From: Akkermansia muciniphila
GTDB taxonomy: Bacteria; Verrucomicrobiota; Verrucomicrobiia; Verrucomicrobiales; Akkermansiaceae
DNA length: 64,000 nucleotides
Assembly: GCF_040616545.1 (NCBI RefSeq)
Contig: NZ_CP156688.1
Coordinates: 930,001 to 994,000 of the forward strand
Reading direction: 5' to 3'
Of this stretch, positions 1-9,157 are shown piece by piece. Numbering within the stretch: position 1 is the first letter of the stretch; the number at the start of each line of letters is the position of its first letter. The translations under genes were made by a program, and so were the position numbers. The notes beneath the pieces were generated by a model, which searched no databases, had not been told where the DNA came from, and saw only the letters and a program-made list of their open reading frames with translations.

Positions 1-1337
1 GGGCGGTAGCCGCCGCCATGGCGCGCCGCGGCTACACCGTCACCGGGTCGGACGCCAACGTATATCCCCCCATGTCCACCTTCTTGGAGGAAGAGGGCAT
101 CACCCTGTTTGAAGGCTACAAGGCGGCCAACATCCCCAAGGATGCGGACGTCATCGTCATCGGCAACGCCATGAGCCGCGGCAATGAGGAGGTGGAAGCC
201 GTGCTCCAGCGCCGCCTGCGCTACCTCTCCCTGCCGGAAACGATGAAGGAATATTTCCTGCGCGGCAAGCGCAACTACGTGGTGACCGGCACCCACGGCA
301 AAACCACCACCACGTCCATGCTGGCGTGGCTCATGGAAGACTCCGGCCTGAACCCCAGCTTCATGATCGGCGGCATTGCCCGCAACCTGGGCCGCGGCGG
401 CCGCTTTACGGATTCCGACTTTTCCGTGCTGGAAGGGGACGAGTACGACACGGCCTTTTTCGACAAACGCTCCAAGTTCCTGCACTACCTGCCGGAACTG
501 GTGGTCATCAACAACATTGAGTTTGACCACGCGGACATTTACAACTCCCTGGAGGAAATCAAGCTGAGCTTCCGCCGCCTGACCAAGATCATCCCCCGCA
601 ACGGCCTGGCTCTGGTGAACGCGGACGATCCCAACTGCCTGGACGTGGTGAAGGGGGCGCCCTGCCCCGTCAAGACGCTGGGCTTTTCCGACTCCTCCAA
701 TATCCGCATCCTGGACGTGGAAACTTCCACGGACGGAAGCCATTTCACGCTGGAAGGCACCCGGTACTATGTGCCGATGATCGGGGAATTCAACATCCGC
801 AATGCCGCCATGGCGATCACCGCCGCGCAGTTCGCGGGCCTGAACGTCAAGCAGCTCGCGGACTCCATGGCCCGCTTTGAGGGCGTGGCGCGCCGCCAGG
901 AAGTCAAGGGCGTGGTTAACGGCATTTCCGTGGTGGACGACTTCGCGCACCACCCCACAGCCATCAGGCAGGCCATCCTGGGACTGCGCCAGCGTTACCC
1001 GGACTCACGCATCTGGGCCATCTTTGAACCGCGCTCCAACACCACGCGCCGCAACATCTTCCAGAATGAACTGGCGCTGTCCCTCGCCACGGCGGATTTC
1101 CCCGTGGTGGCCGCCGTGGACCACCCGGACAAGGTGGCCCTGGAAGAGCGCCTGGACCTCACCAAGCTCTCCAATGACCTGTCCGCGCTGGGCAAGGACG
1201 CTCTCATTGGAGGCCATGCGCAGGAAATCGTCTCCGCCGTCTGCAAGAAAGCCCAGCCGGGAGACGTTATTCTGGTAATGAGCAACGGCGGTTTTGACGG
1301 AATTCACGCCAAACTGCTGGAAGCCCTGAACGCCTGA
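1..1337 (+). CDS. mpl: UDP-N-acetylmuramate:L-Ala-gamma-D-Glu-meso-DAP ligase, 5' truncated
   Basis: This Mur-ligase family enzyme attaches the recycled tripeptide L-Ala-gamma-D-Glu-meso-DAP to UDP-MurNAc, salvaging cell-wall peptide in the cytoplasm. The visible part carries the N-terminal VTGSDANVYPPMS motif typical of Mpl, the ATP-binding GTHGKTTTTSML loop, the central EGDEYDTAFFDKRSKF segment and the C-terminal FEPRSNTTRR block. The reading frame stays open from base 3 through the ATG at position 18 (residues AVAAA precede it). Family proteins have a dinucleotide-fold start (GICGTFMGG-like) before this point, so the true start lies upstream of the window and ATG 18 is internal. It ends 27 nt before an OmpA-family gene on the same strand. 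MurC is the nearest alternative, but the SDANVYPPMS block favours Mpl. Confidence 0.9.
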   Translation, partial: AVAAAMARRGYTVTGSDANVYPPMSTFLEEEGITLFEGYKAANIPKDADVIVIGNAMSRGNEEVEAVLQRRLRYLSLPETMKEYFLRGKRNYVVTGTHGKTTTTSMLAWLMEDSGLNPSFMIGGIARNLGRGGRFTDSDFSVLEGDEYDTAFFDKRSKFLHYLPELVVINNIEFDHADIYNSLEEIKLSFRRLTKIIPRNGLALVNADDPNCLDVVKGAPCPVKTLGFSDSSNIRILDVETSTDGSHFTLEGTRYYVPMIGEFNIRNAAMAITAAQFAGLNVKQLADSMARFEGVARRQEVKGVVNGISVVDDFAHHPTAIRQAILGLRQRYPDSRIWAIFEPRSNTTRRNIFQNELALSLATADFPVVAAVDHPDKVALEERLDLTKLSNDLSALGKDALIGGHAQEIVSAVCKKAQPGDVILVMSNGGFDGIHAKLLEALNA

Positions 1338-1364
1338 CCCTTTTTCCCACATTATTCATCTCCA

Positions 1365-2684
1365 ATGAAAAACGCATCCACCATCACCGCCTTCATCATC
1401 AGCTTCCTGGTCGTGGGCAGCCTGGCCCTGGTCTTCCTGTTCCTGGGCAACCGGGAGGACGAGCCAGCCGCCACGGAACCCGCGGCGCAAACGGAAGTTC
1501 CGGCGCGCCAGACGGTGACGCCCCAGCCCACCGTGGACCCGCTTACCAAGGAGGACATCAGCCAGCAGACGGCCACGCCGTCCTCCGTGGTCAACCTCAA
1601 TTCCCCCCAGACGCTGGCCCAGGCCATTGCCAAGGTCATCCAGGACAGGGACGTGGACACCCTGAAATCCCTGGAAATCCAGCAGGCCGTCACGGAAGCC
1701 CAGAGCCGCACCATCCGGGAGCTCATGGATGCGCGCCACGTGCGCCTTTCCACTCCCGGCATCACCAGCATCGGCGCCAACAACCAGGGAGCCAACCCTA
1801 CGGCCAGATACACGCTCAATTTCAGCAGCGGCGCGCGTGGCTACTTGGACATGAAGCGCAATGACAAGCAGCAGTGGACGCTGGACACCCTCACCCTGCC
1901 CAGCAAGCAGGACCTGGCCAAGGACAAGGCCGCCCCCATGGCCATGAATGATCCCATGGGCGTCGTCAGCTCCTTCATGGACGCCGTCGCCAAGGCGGAC
2001 TTCCGCACGGCGCGGAAATTCGTGGACGGAGCCAGGGTGCAGGACGCCACCGTGGCCGGGCTGTGCATCCTGTTTGAGGAAGGGGCCTTCCGACTCCGGG
2101 AGGATGCCCCCATCAAGACCGCCTATGAGGCGCCCACCAACGCCGGGTTCTTCGTGCATCTTCAGGACGCCCAGGGCCGGAAAGCCGGCAACGTGGGCCT
2201 GACCGTAGCCAAGAAGGATGAACAATGGCTGGTTGCGGAAGCGTCCCTGGACAGCATGCTGGAAGCCTATACCAAACGGCAGGGCGCCGGGGACGACATC
2301 TTCATTCCCATCGTAAAGAACCCGCAGGGAGGGGATTCCCTGGCCCTGTTCTTCGGCTTTAATGAAGATGCCCTCTCCAAGCGTTCCGAACGCCAGCTCC
2401 AGATCGTGGCGGAAGCCATCAAGATGGACGGCGGCAAGAAGCTGGAAATCAGCGGGCACACGGATGACGTGGGCAGCGAACGCTACAATCAGGGCCTCTC
2501 CGAACGCCGGGCGGCGGCGGTCAAGGCCCAGCTCGTCCAATTCGGCGTGCCTGCGGAAAGAATCGTTACAAAGGGATTCGGCAAATCACAGCCGCGCCGC
2601 ACCTATTCCCCCACGGCGGACGAAGGAGCGCGGGACGAAGCCCGCAAGGAAAACCGCCGCGCGGAAATGTACCTGGACTTTTAA
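1365..2684 (+). CDS. OmpA-family protein with N-terminal membrane anchor
   Basis: A 439-residue protein with one hydrophobic segment (about residues 7-28, ITAFIISFLVVGSLALVFLF), a Thr/Pro/Glu-rich linker, a middle region with no recognised domain, and a C-terminal OmpA/MotB-type peptidoglycan-binding domain from about residue 325. The domain shows the usual SGHTDDVGS, LSERRAAAVK and GFGKSQPR blocks, which include the Asp and Arg that bind diaminopimelate in the family. It probably sits in the inner membrane or is exported, and tethers to peptidoglycan. It lies 27 nt after mpl, so a shared cell-envelope transcript is plausible. The middle region may be a lipoprotein-like DUF. Its specific role is unknown. 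Confidence 0.8.
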   Translation: MKNASTITAFIISFLVVGSLALVFLFLGNREDEPAATEPAAQTEVPARQTVTPQPTVDPLTKEDISQQTATPSSVVNLNSPQTLAQAIAKVIQDRDVDTLKSLEIQQAVTEAQSRTIRELMDARHVRLSTPGITSIGANNQGANPTARYTLNFSSGARGYLDMKRNDKQQWTLDTLTLPSKQDLAKDKAAPMAMNDPMGVVSSFMDAVAKADFRTARKFVDGARVQDATVAGLCILFEEGAFRLREDAPIKTAYEAPTNAGFFVHLQDAQGRKAGNVGLTVAKKDEQWLVAEASLDSMLEAYTKRQGAGDDIFIPIVKNPQGGDSLALFFGFNEDALSKRSERQLQIVAEAIKMDGGKKLEISGHTDDVGSERYNQGLSERRAAAVKAQLVQFGVPAERIVTKGFGKSQPRRTYSPTADEGARDEARKENRRAEMYLDF

Positions 2685-2760
2685 AGAGTGATTAGAGTGG
2701 AGAGTGGAGAGAAAAGTTTTTCGGCCAATTCCATTAACTATTCTCTATTAACTATTAACT
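2685..2760. repeat. Short AT-rich direct repeats between ompA-like gene and helicase
   Basis: The intergenic stretch holds GAGTG units at 2686-2690, 2695-2699 and 2702-2706, followed by two copies of ATTAACTATT (2733-2742 and 2747-2756) and a partial third copy. Its base composition differs from the GC-rich genes on either side. No hairpin typical of a terminator is seen. It could be a slippage-prone spacer or a remnant of an interspersed repeat. Confidence 0.5.
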
Positions 2761-2768
2761 GAAACGCC

Positions 2769-4778
2769 ATGGCCCGCCGTTACGTCATCAAGCAGGATGC
2801 CGCGCCAGCCGCGCCCATCTCAGGGATTGACTACCGCACGGCCCTCAATGAAGAACAGTACGCCGCCGTTTCTTCGGAACCGGGGGCGGCGCTCGTCATT
2901 GCGGGGGCGGGTTCCGGAAAAACGCGTACGCTGACCTACCGCGTGGCTTGGCTTCTGGACCATGGCACGGACCCGTGGAACATCCTGCTGCTGACCTTCA
3001 CCAACAAGGCGGCGCGGGAAATGACGGAGCGGGTGCGCTCCCTGATTCCGCTGGACCTGTCCCGCCTGTGGAGCGGCACCTTCCATTCCATAGCCAACCG
3101 CATCCTGCGCCAGCATGCGGAATACCTGGGCTATACCCCGGCTTTCACCATCATGGATTCCGACGACCGCAAATCCATGATCAAAAGCGTGGTCAAATCC
3201 CTCAAGCTGGATGAAAAATCCACCCGCTTCCCCAAGGCGGAGGTTCTTTCCTCCCTGTTCAGCCTGGCGGACAACGAAGGCGCCAATATCCAGGAAACGC
3301 TGGAAAACGCCTATCCATACCTTTCCAACCACCTGGACGCCATCCTGGACGTGCACGAACAGTACGTGGCGCGCAAGCAGGAGACCAATAGCATGGACTT
3401 TGACGACCTGCTGCTCAACGTCGTGAGGCTCTTCCAGGAGCAGGAACACCTGCGCGCCCTGTACGGCTCCCGCTTCCAGCACATCCTGGTGGACGAATAC
3501 CAGGACACCAATTACCTCCAGAGCCGCTTCATCGACATGCTGTCCCGGGAGCACGGCCAGCTCATGGTCGTGGGGGACGACGCCCAGAGCATTTACTCCT
3601 GGCGCGGGGCGGACATGGAGAACATCCTCAGCTTCACCACCCGCTACCCGGCCGCAAAAACCTTCAAGATAGAAACCAACTACCGCAGCGTGCCGGAGAT
3701 TCTGGAGCTTTCCAACGCCGCCATCGCCGCCAACGAGGTGCAGATTGAAAAGCAGCTCCGCTCCGTGCGCCCTACCGGAGAAATGCCGCCCGCCCTCGTC
3801 CCGCTCAATGACGACAGGATGCAGGCCAAATTCATTGCCCAGCGCATCCGGGACCTCATTGAAGAAGGAACAGACCCCAATGAAATAGCCGTGCTCTACC
3901 GCGCCCACTTCCACAGCATGGAGCTGCAGATGGAACTGACCCGCGGGGAAATCCCCTTCCGCATCACCAGCGGCATCAGGTTTTTTGAACAGGCCCATAT
4001 CAAGGACGTGGTGGCGTTCATGCGCTTTGTGGTCAATCCCAGGGATGAACTCTCCTTCCGCCGCATGGTGATGCTGCTGCCCGGCATAGGCCCCGGCATG
4101 GCCCAGAAGCTCTGGACACGCTGGGCCGCGTGCCCGGAAAGCCGTTTGGAAACGCCGCCGGAATCCTTCTCCGCCCTGATGCTGGACTTTCCGGTTCCGG
4201 CCAAGTCCAAAACAGGCTGGACGCAGCTCTGCTACACGCTGGACGAACTGGCCCCTGCCGGTAAAATCGCCGGACCGGCGTCCATGCTCCTTTCCATCAA
4301 TGAAGCCGTGTATGACGAGTACATGCAGTCCGCTTTTGAGAACTATGACCAGCGCAGGCAGGACCTGCTGCACTTGGCTGGATTTTCCGAGCGCTTTGAT
4401 TCCGCGGAGGACTTCCTCTCCCAGCTTTCCCTGCTGGGCAATACGGATGATGAAAGCGCAGCCGCGGACCTCTCCGGAGGAGCCGTCACCCTGTCCACCA
4501 TCCACCAGGCCAAGGGGCTGGAATGGTCCGTGGTCTTCCTGATCGGCCTGTGCGACGGCATGTTCCCGCACCAGCGCGTGATTGATGACGGAGACCTGGC
4601 GGGGCTGGAGGAGGAACGCCGCCTCTTCTACGTGGGCATCACCCGCGCCAAGGACCAGCTTTACCTGACCTATCCCCGCTGGAACTGCCGCGCGCAGGGA
4701 GGCACCTTCATGCAGATGCCCTCCCGCTTTCTGGATGAATTCCCCGCCAGCCTGGTGGAAGAGTGGCAGGTGGAGTGA
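2769..4778 (+). CDS. UvrD/PcrA-type superfamily 1A DNA helicase
   Basis: A 669-residue 3'-5' DNA helicase of the UvrD/Rep/PcrA group, expected to act in repair or replication restart. Motif Q/I is near residues 40-55 (GAGSGKTRTLTYR), followed by motif Ia TFTNKAAREM, motif II VDEYQDTN, motif III GDDAQSIYSWRGA, motif IV-like ETNYRS, motif V LSTIHQAKGLEW and motif VI FYVGITRAKDQLYL. All ATPase motifs look intact. It is slightly shorter than E. coli UvrD (about 720 residues) and ends soon after motif VI, so the C-terminal RNA-polymerase-interacting tail appears reduced. The ATG follows a repetitive 84-nt spacer. Which of UvrD, PcrA or Rep it corresponds to cannot be decided from the sequence alone. 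Confidence 0.92.
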   Translation: MARRYVIKQDAAPAAPISGIDYRTALNEEQYAAVSSEPGAALVIAGAGSGKTRTLTYRVAWLLDHGTDPWNILLLTFTNKAAREMTERVRSLIPLDLSRLWSGTFHSIANRILRQHAEYLGYTPAFTIMDSDDRKSMIKSVVKSLKLDEKSTRFPKAEVLSSLFSLADNEGANIQETLENAYPYLSNHLDAILDVHEQYVARKQETNSMDFDDLLLNVVRLFQEQEHLRALYGSRFQHILVDEYQDTNYLQSRFIDMLSREHGQLMVVGDDAQSIYSWRGADMENILSFTTRYPAAKTFKIETNYRSVPEILELSNAAIAANEVQIEKQLRSVRPTGEMPPALVPLNDDRMQAKFIAQRIRDLIEEGTDPNEIAVLYRAHFHSMELQMELTRGEIPFRITSGIRFFEQAHIKDVVAFMRFVVNPRDELSFRRMVMLLPGIGPGMAQKLWTRWAACPESRLETPPESFSALMLDFPVPAKSKTGWTQLCYTLDELAPAGKIAGPASMLLSINEAVYDEYMQSAFENYDQRRQDLLHLAGFSERFDSAEDFLSQLSLLGNTDDESAAADLSGGAVTLSTIHQAKGLEWSVVFLIGLCDGMFPHQRVIDDGDLAGLEEERRLFYVGITRAKDQLYLTYPRWNCRAQGGTFMQMPSRFLDEFPASLVEEWQVE

Positions 4779-5634
4779 ATTTCCCGCCCCTGCCGCCATA
4801 AAGCGGAGACGCGCCGGAACTTCAATTCTCTCTGCGGAAGAGGAAGCATTCCCCGGAAGTTTCAGGAGCCACTGGACGCAATCCGCCGTAGGCCTTCCGC
4901 CCGGTTCCGGACCGGCGCTATTTCATGCTTTCCCGAAAAAGGAAATTCCTTCATGGCGCGCCGTTTTTTGAGCACCACGGCCTCATGGATGACGGTACGG
5001 TTCACCCCTTCATCCGCGCCACTATATATAATAGCTGTTTTCTCTCCATTCCTGTCTACAGTCCTTCCCCATCTGCACATCTCCACCTTATGTTCCAGTG
5101 ATTCCAAATTTTGGAAGGTCATCCATCCCTGGCCATGTTATGCCGCCTGTTGACAGAGAAGAGGATTTCCCACCCTGGCCCTATTTGGATACGGCCCTTT
5201 TTCAACGGGCGCACACGGAAGGAGAAAACACGGCATCCCAACCCCGGTTGCCTGTAAAAACGAATTTTTTTCGTTCATGCGCTGAACATGTTGACGCCCC
5301 TTATTTCAGCAGAATCCCGGCACGAATAAAAGAGTCTCCTGAAGACTCCGTAATACATTTATGATCAATGTGATTATTTTATTTGTCCTGGAAATGAATT
5401 CCCCTGATGCCTCATTGAATTATCGTTCATGATCAGGCTTAAAAACTCCGTCATGAATGACACATTTAGAGATTATACGTAAGTTATTCACTACAAGTAA
5501 TTTCATTTTCAGGTTCTATCAATTTCCCCCTTGTCATGTCCTTGAACGGCCCGGAATAAGAACCATCTAATCTCTTGAGCGCCGTGATTGTCACGAACGC
5601 ATAACCACCTAATCATTAAACTAATAAAAAAAGC
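4779..5634. other. Gene-poor stretch of about 850 nt, no gene recognised
   Basis: Short reading frames exist on both strands (for example plus 5098-5364 and minus 4862-5122), but none has a recognisable domain or convincing start signal. The first half is GC-rich like the neighbouring genes and may be decayed coding sequence. From about 5340 the sequence becomes AT-rich and leads into the autotransporter gene, so the last 250 nt probably hold its promoter and leader. The bases just before ATG 5635 are A-rich (AATAAAAAAAGC) with no Shine-Dalgarno match. No tRNA or terminator was seen. Confidence 0.5.
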
Positions 5635-8600
5635 ATGAAATTAAGACTCCCACATATGCTGCTGGCAGCGGTAATCGCCTGCCTCGGTAGCTTATCCGTT
5701 GCTACCGCAGCCGACTACACAGCCAACAGTGCCGATACATTCGTTACGGCCTGGAACCAGGCTGCCGCTTCCAACGAAGCTTCAACCATCACTATCACCG
5801 TGCCGGCAGGTTCCGACAACATCACGCTGACCCAGGAACAACGGGCCCAGCTGAATGCCATCTCCGGATCGGGCAATGTGACCGTCCAGATGACGGACGC
5901 CAGCGGCAAATTAGTCAATTTCAACTATGATCTGGTTAATGGTCAGGTCAGCTTCAACGACATCACGCTGAGCGAACCCCTGGGAAGCGACAATGACATC
6001 GTGGTGACGAACGCCACGGACACCACCACCATTGACGGCAGGAACATTGCCATCGAAGGCACGAATGACGCCGCCAATCCCAAGACGGTCGGCGCCACCG
6101 TCACTTCCACGAATGGACAGGTAGGCATCGGCGACAACGTTTCCATGGAAAAAGCCGTGACCGTCACCGGCCAGGCAGCCCACACGGTAGACCCCGCCAC
6201 GCCCCCCTCAGGGCAGGCCTATACCAGGACGACCTACGACACCTACAATGATTCCAACGAACAGGCCGTGGTTCTGGGCAATAACGTCACCATGCAGGAC
6301 ACCGTGACCGCTACCGGCCAGATCGTCAGCGATCCGGATGCCAAAGTTACGCTGAACGGAGACGTGACCTCCACGGCGGGAATCGGCACCGTGACCACGG
6401 AACAATTTGACGCGGCCCACAACCAGAACAGCAAAACCGTCATCGACTCCATGGATGACAGCATTTCCGGCGGCATCGTCCTTGGGGAAACCACGGCCGG
6501 AGCCATCAACATCAAGACCCAGGGCGGCAATGTTTCCCTGGGGGACAACTCCGTCCTGAACGGCACCACCGTTTCCGCGGAATCCGTGGACCTGAACAAG
6601 ACCGTCTACAGCAATGACGACGGCAACTGGAACACTGTCGTGGGCACGGAAAAGCTGGACACCATCGAAGGCAGCATCACGCTGGGCGACAATACCACTG
6701 TCAAGGGAAACGCCACGCTGACGGCGGATGACAATATTGCCATCGGCGACAACAGCGTCATCACCGGCAATACCGCCGCTGACGGCATCATCACCGCGGG
6801 AGGGCAGATCTCCATCGGAGACGGCACTCAGGTCGTGGGCAACACCGCCACCAACGCTGACAAGGCCGCCATCAACCTGGCGGACGGACAGACCCTGTAC
6901 ATCGGTTCCGGCGCAGTCCTTTCCGACAATACGTCCAACGGCGCCCTTGGTTCCGTACATGCGGGCCAGAACACCCAGATCAACGTTTATACGGACGCCG
7001 CCGCCTATACCTTCATCAATGACGGCATCTCCACCGCGCCTACCACCGCCCCCATAGCTGACGCCGCCCCGCTGGCCGCTGACCAGACCGTCATGACGAA
7101 GACCGGCGCAGGTACCCTCGTTTATGGCAGTGGCGAAGCCACCGACACGTTCGGAGGCACCTACCAGCAGCTTGAAGGCAACCTGATTATCGGCCATGCC
7201 ACCTTCGGCACGGTGGACGCCGCTACCGGAAAGGTCGGTCCCCTCCAGTCCATCGGCGCTGCCGTGATGGGAACGGACGATACCATTTATGACATCCGGA
7301 CGGGTCAGGTGACTCTGGCGCAGAACTCCACCATGAAGGGGGCTTCCGCCACCTTCGGCGGTGATTCCACCCTGCTGCTGAGCGACGGCTCCGTGCTTGA
7401 CTTCGGTACTCCCGCCACATTCACGGATAATTCCCGCGTGGGCATCCAGGTGTCCGACGCCACGGGCAATCCCGTACCGATCGCCCAGCTGAAGAAGGGC
7501 TCCGAAAGCGTGAACGTCACGCTGAACGGCACGGACATTTCCGGACGCCTGCTGAACAACCTCTTCCTGACCACCACCATGGCTCCGGGAACGACGGAAG
7601 GCACCACCACCCTCACCCAGACCATGAGGGGCATTGACGGACCCATGTCCGGCTACAACGGCAACGTTTACACCGTAGCCGAAGCCCTGGAAAACAACCG
7701 CCTGAACGTGGCCGCCGGTTCTCCCGCAGCAGAGTTTTATGAAACCCTGCTGCGCGTGACGGACCCCAATGAAGCCGCCAACATGATTCAGTCCGTCAGC
7801 GGTGAAAACGTGATGAACTTCGCATGGGCCGCCAGCCGGACCCTGAGGAGCTTCGCCGACCTGGGCCGCATCCAGTCCGCCGCGTCCATGGCGCGCCAGA
7901 CGGAATCCACCATTGAAGTGGTGGACGCCAAGGGCGCCCCGATCGCCCGCAAGACGATTGCCCAGGGCAACGGCAACATCTGGGTAGGCGGCATGGGCAA
8001 CTGGGATGACCAGGATGCCCGCGGAGGAATCTCCGGCTACAAGTACAATGCAGGCGGCTATGCCGTGGGTATTGACTACAAGGCCGCCCAGGGTTCCCTG
8101 CTCGGCATTGCCGTCGGCCAGAGCTTCGGCGACATCAAGGACAAGAGCGGATTCGGCTCCGACTATGATGTGGACTCCTTCATGGCCATGATTTACGGAC
8201 GCATGCATCCCTTCAGGGAAAGCAAGTTCACGCTGGACGGCTACGGCGCCTACGGACGTTCCAAGTTCAAGGGCAATTCCTACATCATGGGAACCGCCGC
8301 CAACGGCAACGAGAATGCGGACTCCTTCAGCGGCGGCCTGTACGCCACCTGGACGGAACACTTCGCCCTCGGCAAAGCCTTCGTGACTCCTTACACGGGT
8401 ATCGAATTCATGACCACCGAGCTCAAGGGCTTCTCGGAAAGCGGACCTTACGGCCGCACGTTTGACCACGCCCGCGCCCAGAACTGGACCATTCCGTTGG
8501 GCGTGACCATCGCCCGCGCCTACCAGACGGACGGCGGCACCACCATCACCCCGGCCCTGACGGTGGCCGCGGCGCAGGATGTGAGCCGCATGAATCCCAA

Positions 8601-8793
8601 GTCCAACGTCACCGGACCCCTGGGAGCCTGGAACGTGCGCGGCGTGAACGTGGGCCGTACGGCCTTCCGCCTGAATGCAGGTATTGACGTGCTCTTCTCC
8701 AATAACTGGGGCGCACGCATCTGCTACCAGTTCGAGACCCGCAACAAGCTGACCTCCCAGGGCATCAACGGAGCTATCAGCTATACGTTCTAA
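5635..8793 (+). CDS. Autotransporter with beta-helical passenger
   Basis: A 1052-residue type Va secretion protein. An N-terminal signal peptide (LPHMLLAAVIACLGSLSVATAA, cleavage about residue 25) is followed by a passenger rich in Thr, Asn, Asp and Gly with many short imperfect repeats of the type I-x-I-G-D-N-[ST]-x-[VI] (clear at residues 350-420), as in beta-helices. A C-terminal autotransporter barrel starts about residue 778 (NGNIWVGGMGNW) and ends in the aromatic residue Phe (AISYTF). The barrel should insert in the outer membrane and expose the passenger. No protease or lipase motif is visible in the passenger, so adhesion or surface structure is likelier than catalysis. A strong terminator follows at 8838. 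Confidence 0.88.
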   Translation: MKLRLPHMLLAAVIACLGSLSVATAADYTANSADTFVTAWNQAAASNEASTITITVPAGSDNITLTQEQRAQLNAISGSGNVTVQMTDASGKLVNFNYDLVNGQVSFNDITLSEPLGSDNDIVVTNATDTTTIDGRNIAIEGTNDAANPKTVGATVTSTNGQVGIGDNVSMEKAVTVTGQAAHTVDPATPPSGQAYTRTTYDTYNDSNEQAVVLGNNVTMQDTVTATGQIVSDPDAKVTLNGDVTSTAGIGTVTTEQFDAAHNQNSKTVIDSMDDSISGGIVLGETTAGAINIKTQGGNVSLGDNSVLNGTTVSAESVDLNKTVYSNDDGNWNTVVGTEKLDTIEGSITLGDNTTVKGNATLTADDNIAIGDNSVITGNTAADGIITAGGQISIGDGTQVVGNTATNADKAAINLADGQTLYIGSGAVLSDNTSNGALGSVHAGQNTQINVYTDAAAYTFINDGISTAPTTAPIADAAPLAADQTVMTKTGAGTLVYGSGEATDTFGGTYQQLEGNLIIGHATFGTVDAATGKVGPLQSIGAAVMGTDDTIYDIRTGQVTLAQNSTMKGASATFGGDSTLLLSDGSVLDFGTPATFTDNSRVGIQVSDATGNPVPIAQLKKGSESVNVTLNGTDISGRLLNNLFLTTTMAPGTTEGTTTLTQTMRGIDGPMSGYNGNVYTVAEALENNRLNVAAGSPAAEFYETLLRVTDPNEAANMIQSVSGENVMNFAWAASRTLRSFADLGRIQSAASMARQTESTIEVVDAKGAPIARKTIAQGNGNIWVGGMGNWDDQDARGGISGYKYNAGGYAVGIDYKAAQGSLLGIAVGQSFGDIKDKSGFGSDYDVDSFMAMIYGRMHPFRESKFTLDGYGAYGRSKFKGNSYIMGTAANGNENADSFSGGLYATWTEHFALGKAFVTPYTGIEFMTTELKGFSESGPYGRTFDHARAQNWTIPLGVTIARAYQTDGGTTITPALTVAAAQDVSRMNPKSNVTGPLGAWNVRGVNVGRTAFRLNAGIDVLFSNNWGARICYQFETRNKLTSQGINGAISYTF

Positions 8794-8837
8794 GTAGGAC
8801 GGCGCATCAGCGCATGCTTTTACTTGGTTATGGTAGG

Positions 8838-8870
8838 CCCTTTCCCGCCTGGTGCGGGAAAGGGTTTTCC
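8838..8870 (+). terminator. Rho-independent terminator after autotransporter gene
   Basis: An 11-bp perfect stem, CCCTTTCCCGC (8838-8848) with GCGGGAAAGGG (8854-8864), has a 5-nt loop and is followed by TTTTCC. It lies 44 nt past the stop codon. Confidence 0.85.
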
Positions 8871-8952
8871 GTGTATTTACATATGGCATGCCGCCGCACA
8901 TTAAATCTTTTCTTTTAAAAACGGCATTCTCCAATAAAGGGCCAGCGGCTTT

Positions 8953-9125
8953 ACGGATTTCCAATCCGGTTCACAGTTTGCCGGAAAACAAATATCTCAC
9001 TGATAATGGATTATGAATTAGTTAAATACCCATGGCTCCTTTTTCTTTAAACTTGTAATAAAGATATGTTTTTCTGATGCCGTCTTCCTTCAAACATTTG
9101 CATTGACCCCGGATTGGAAATCCGT
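8953..9125. repeat. 17-bp perfect inverted repeat, arms 139 nt apart
   Basis: ACGGATTTCCAATCCGG at 8953-8969 is the exact reverse complement of CCGGATTGGAAATCCGT at 9109-9125. Each arm is itself nearly palindromic (GGATTTCCAATCC). The arms bracket an AT-rich segment upstream of the PEP-CTERM gene, with no transposase between them. They could be a paired binding site, a miniature element's ends or a long-range RNA stem. Confidence 0.75.
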
Positions 9126-9157
9126 TATCCGTATCCTCGTTAAAGTATCTGTTAAGC

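Larger units (their letters stand above)
8794..9157. other. Intergenic region with terminator and spaced inverted repeat
   Basis: After the autotransporter stop there is a rho-independent terminator (8838-8870). A 17-nt sequence at 8953-8969 then recurs as an exact reverse complement at 9109-9125, 33 nt before the PEP-CTERM gene. The DNA between the arms is AT-rich with no convincing gene; the only open frame is a short minus-strand one (9022-9219) that runs across the start of the next gene. Confidence 0.6.

Noticed and set aside
6208-8964. Very long minus-strand frame opposite the autotransporter
   Set aside because: It mirrors a repetitive, GC-rich coding gene. The composition (Gly/Val/His/Arg) is typical of antisense shadows, and the plus-strand gene has signal peptide, barrel and terminator.
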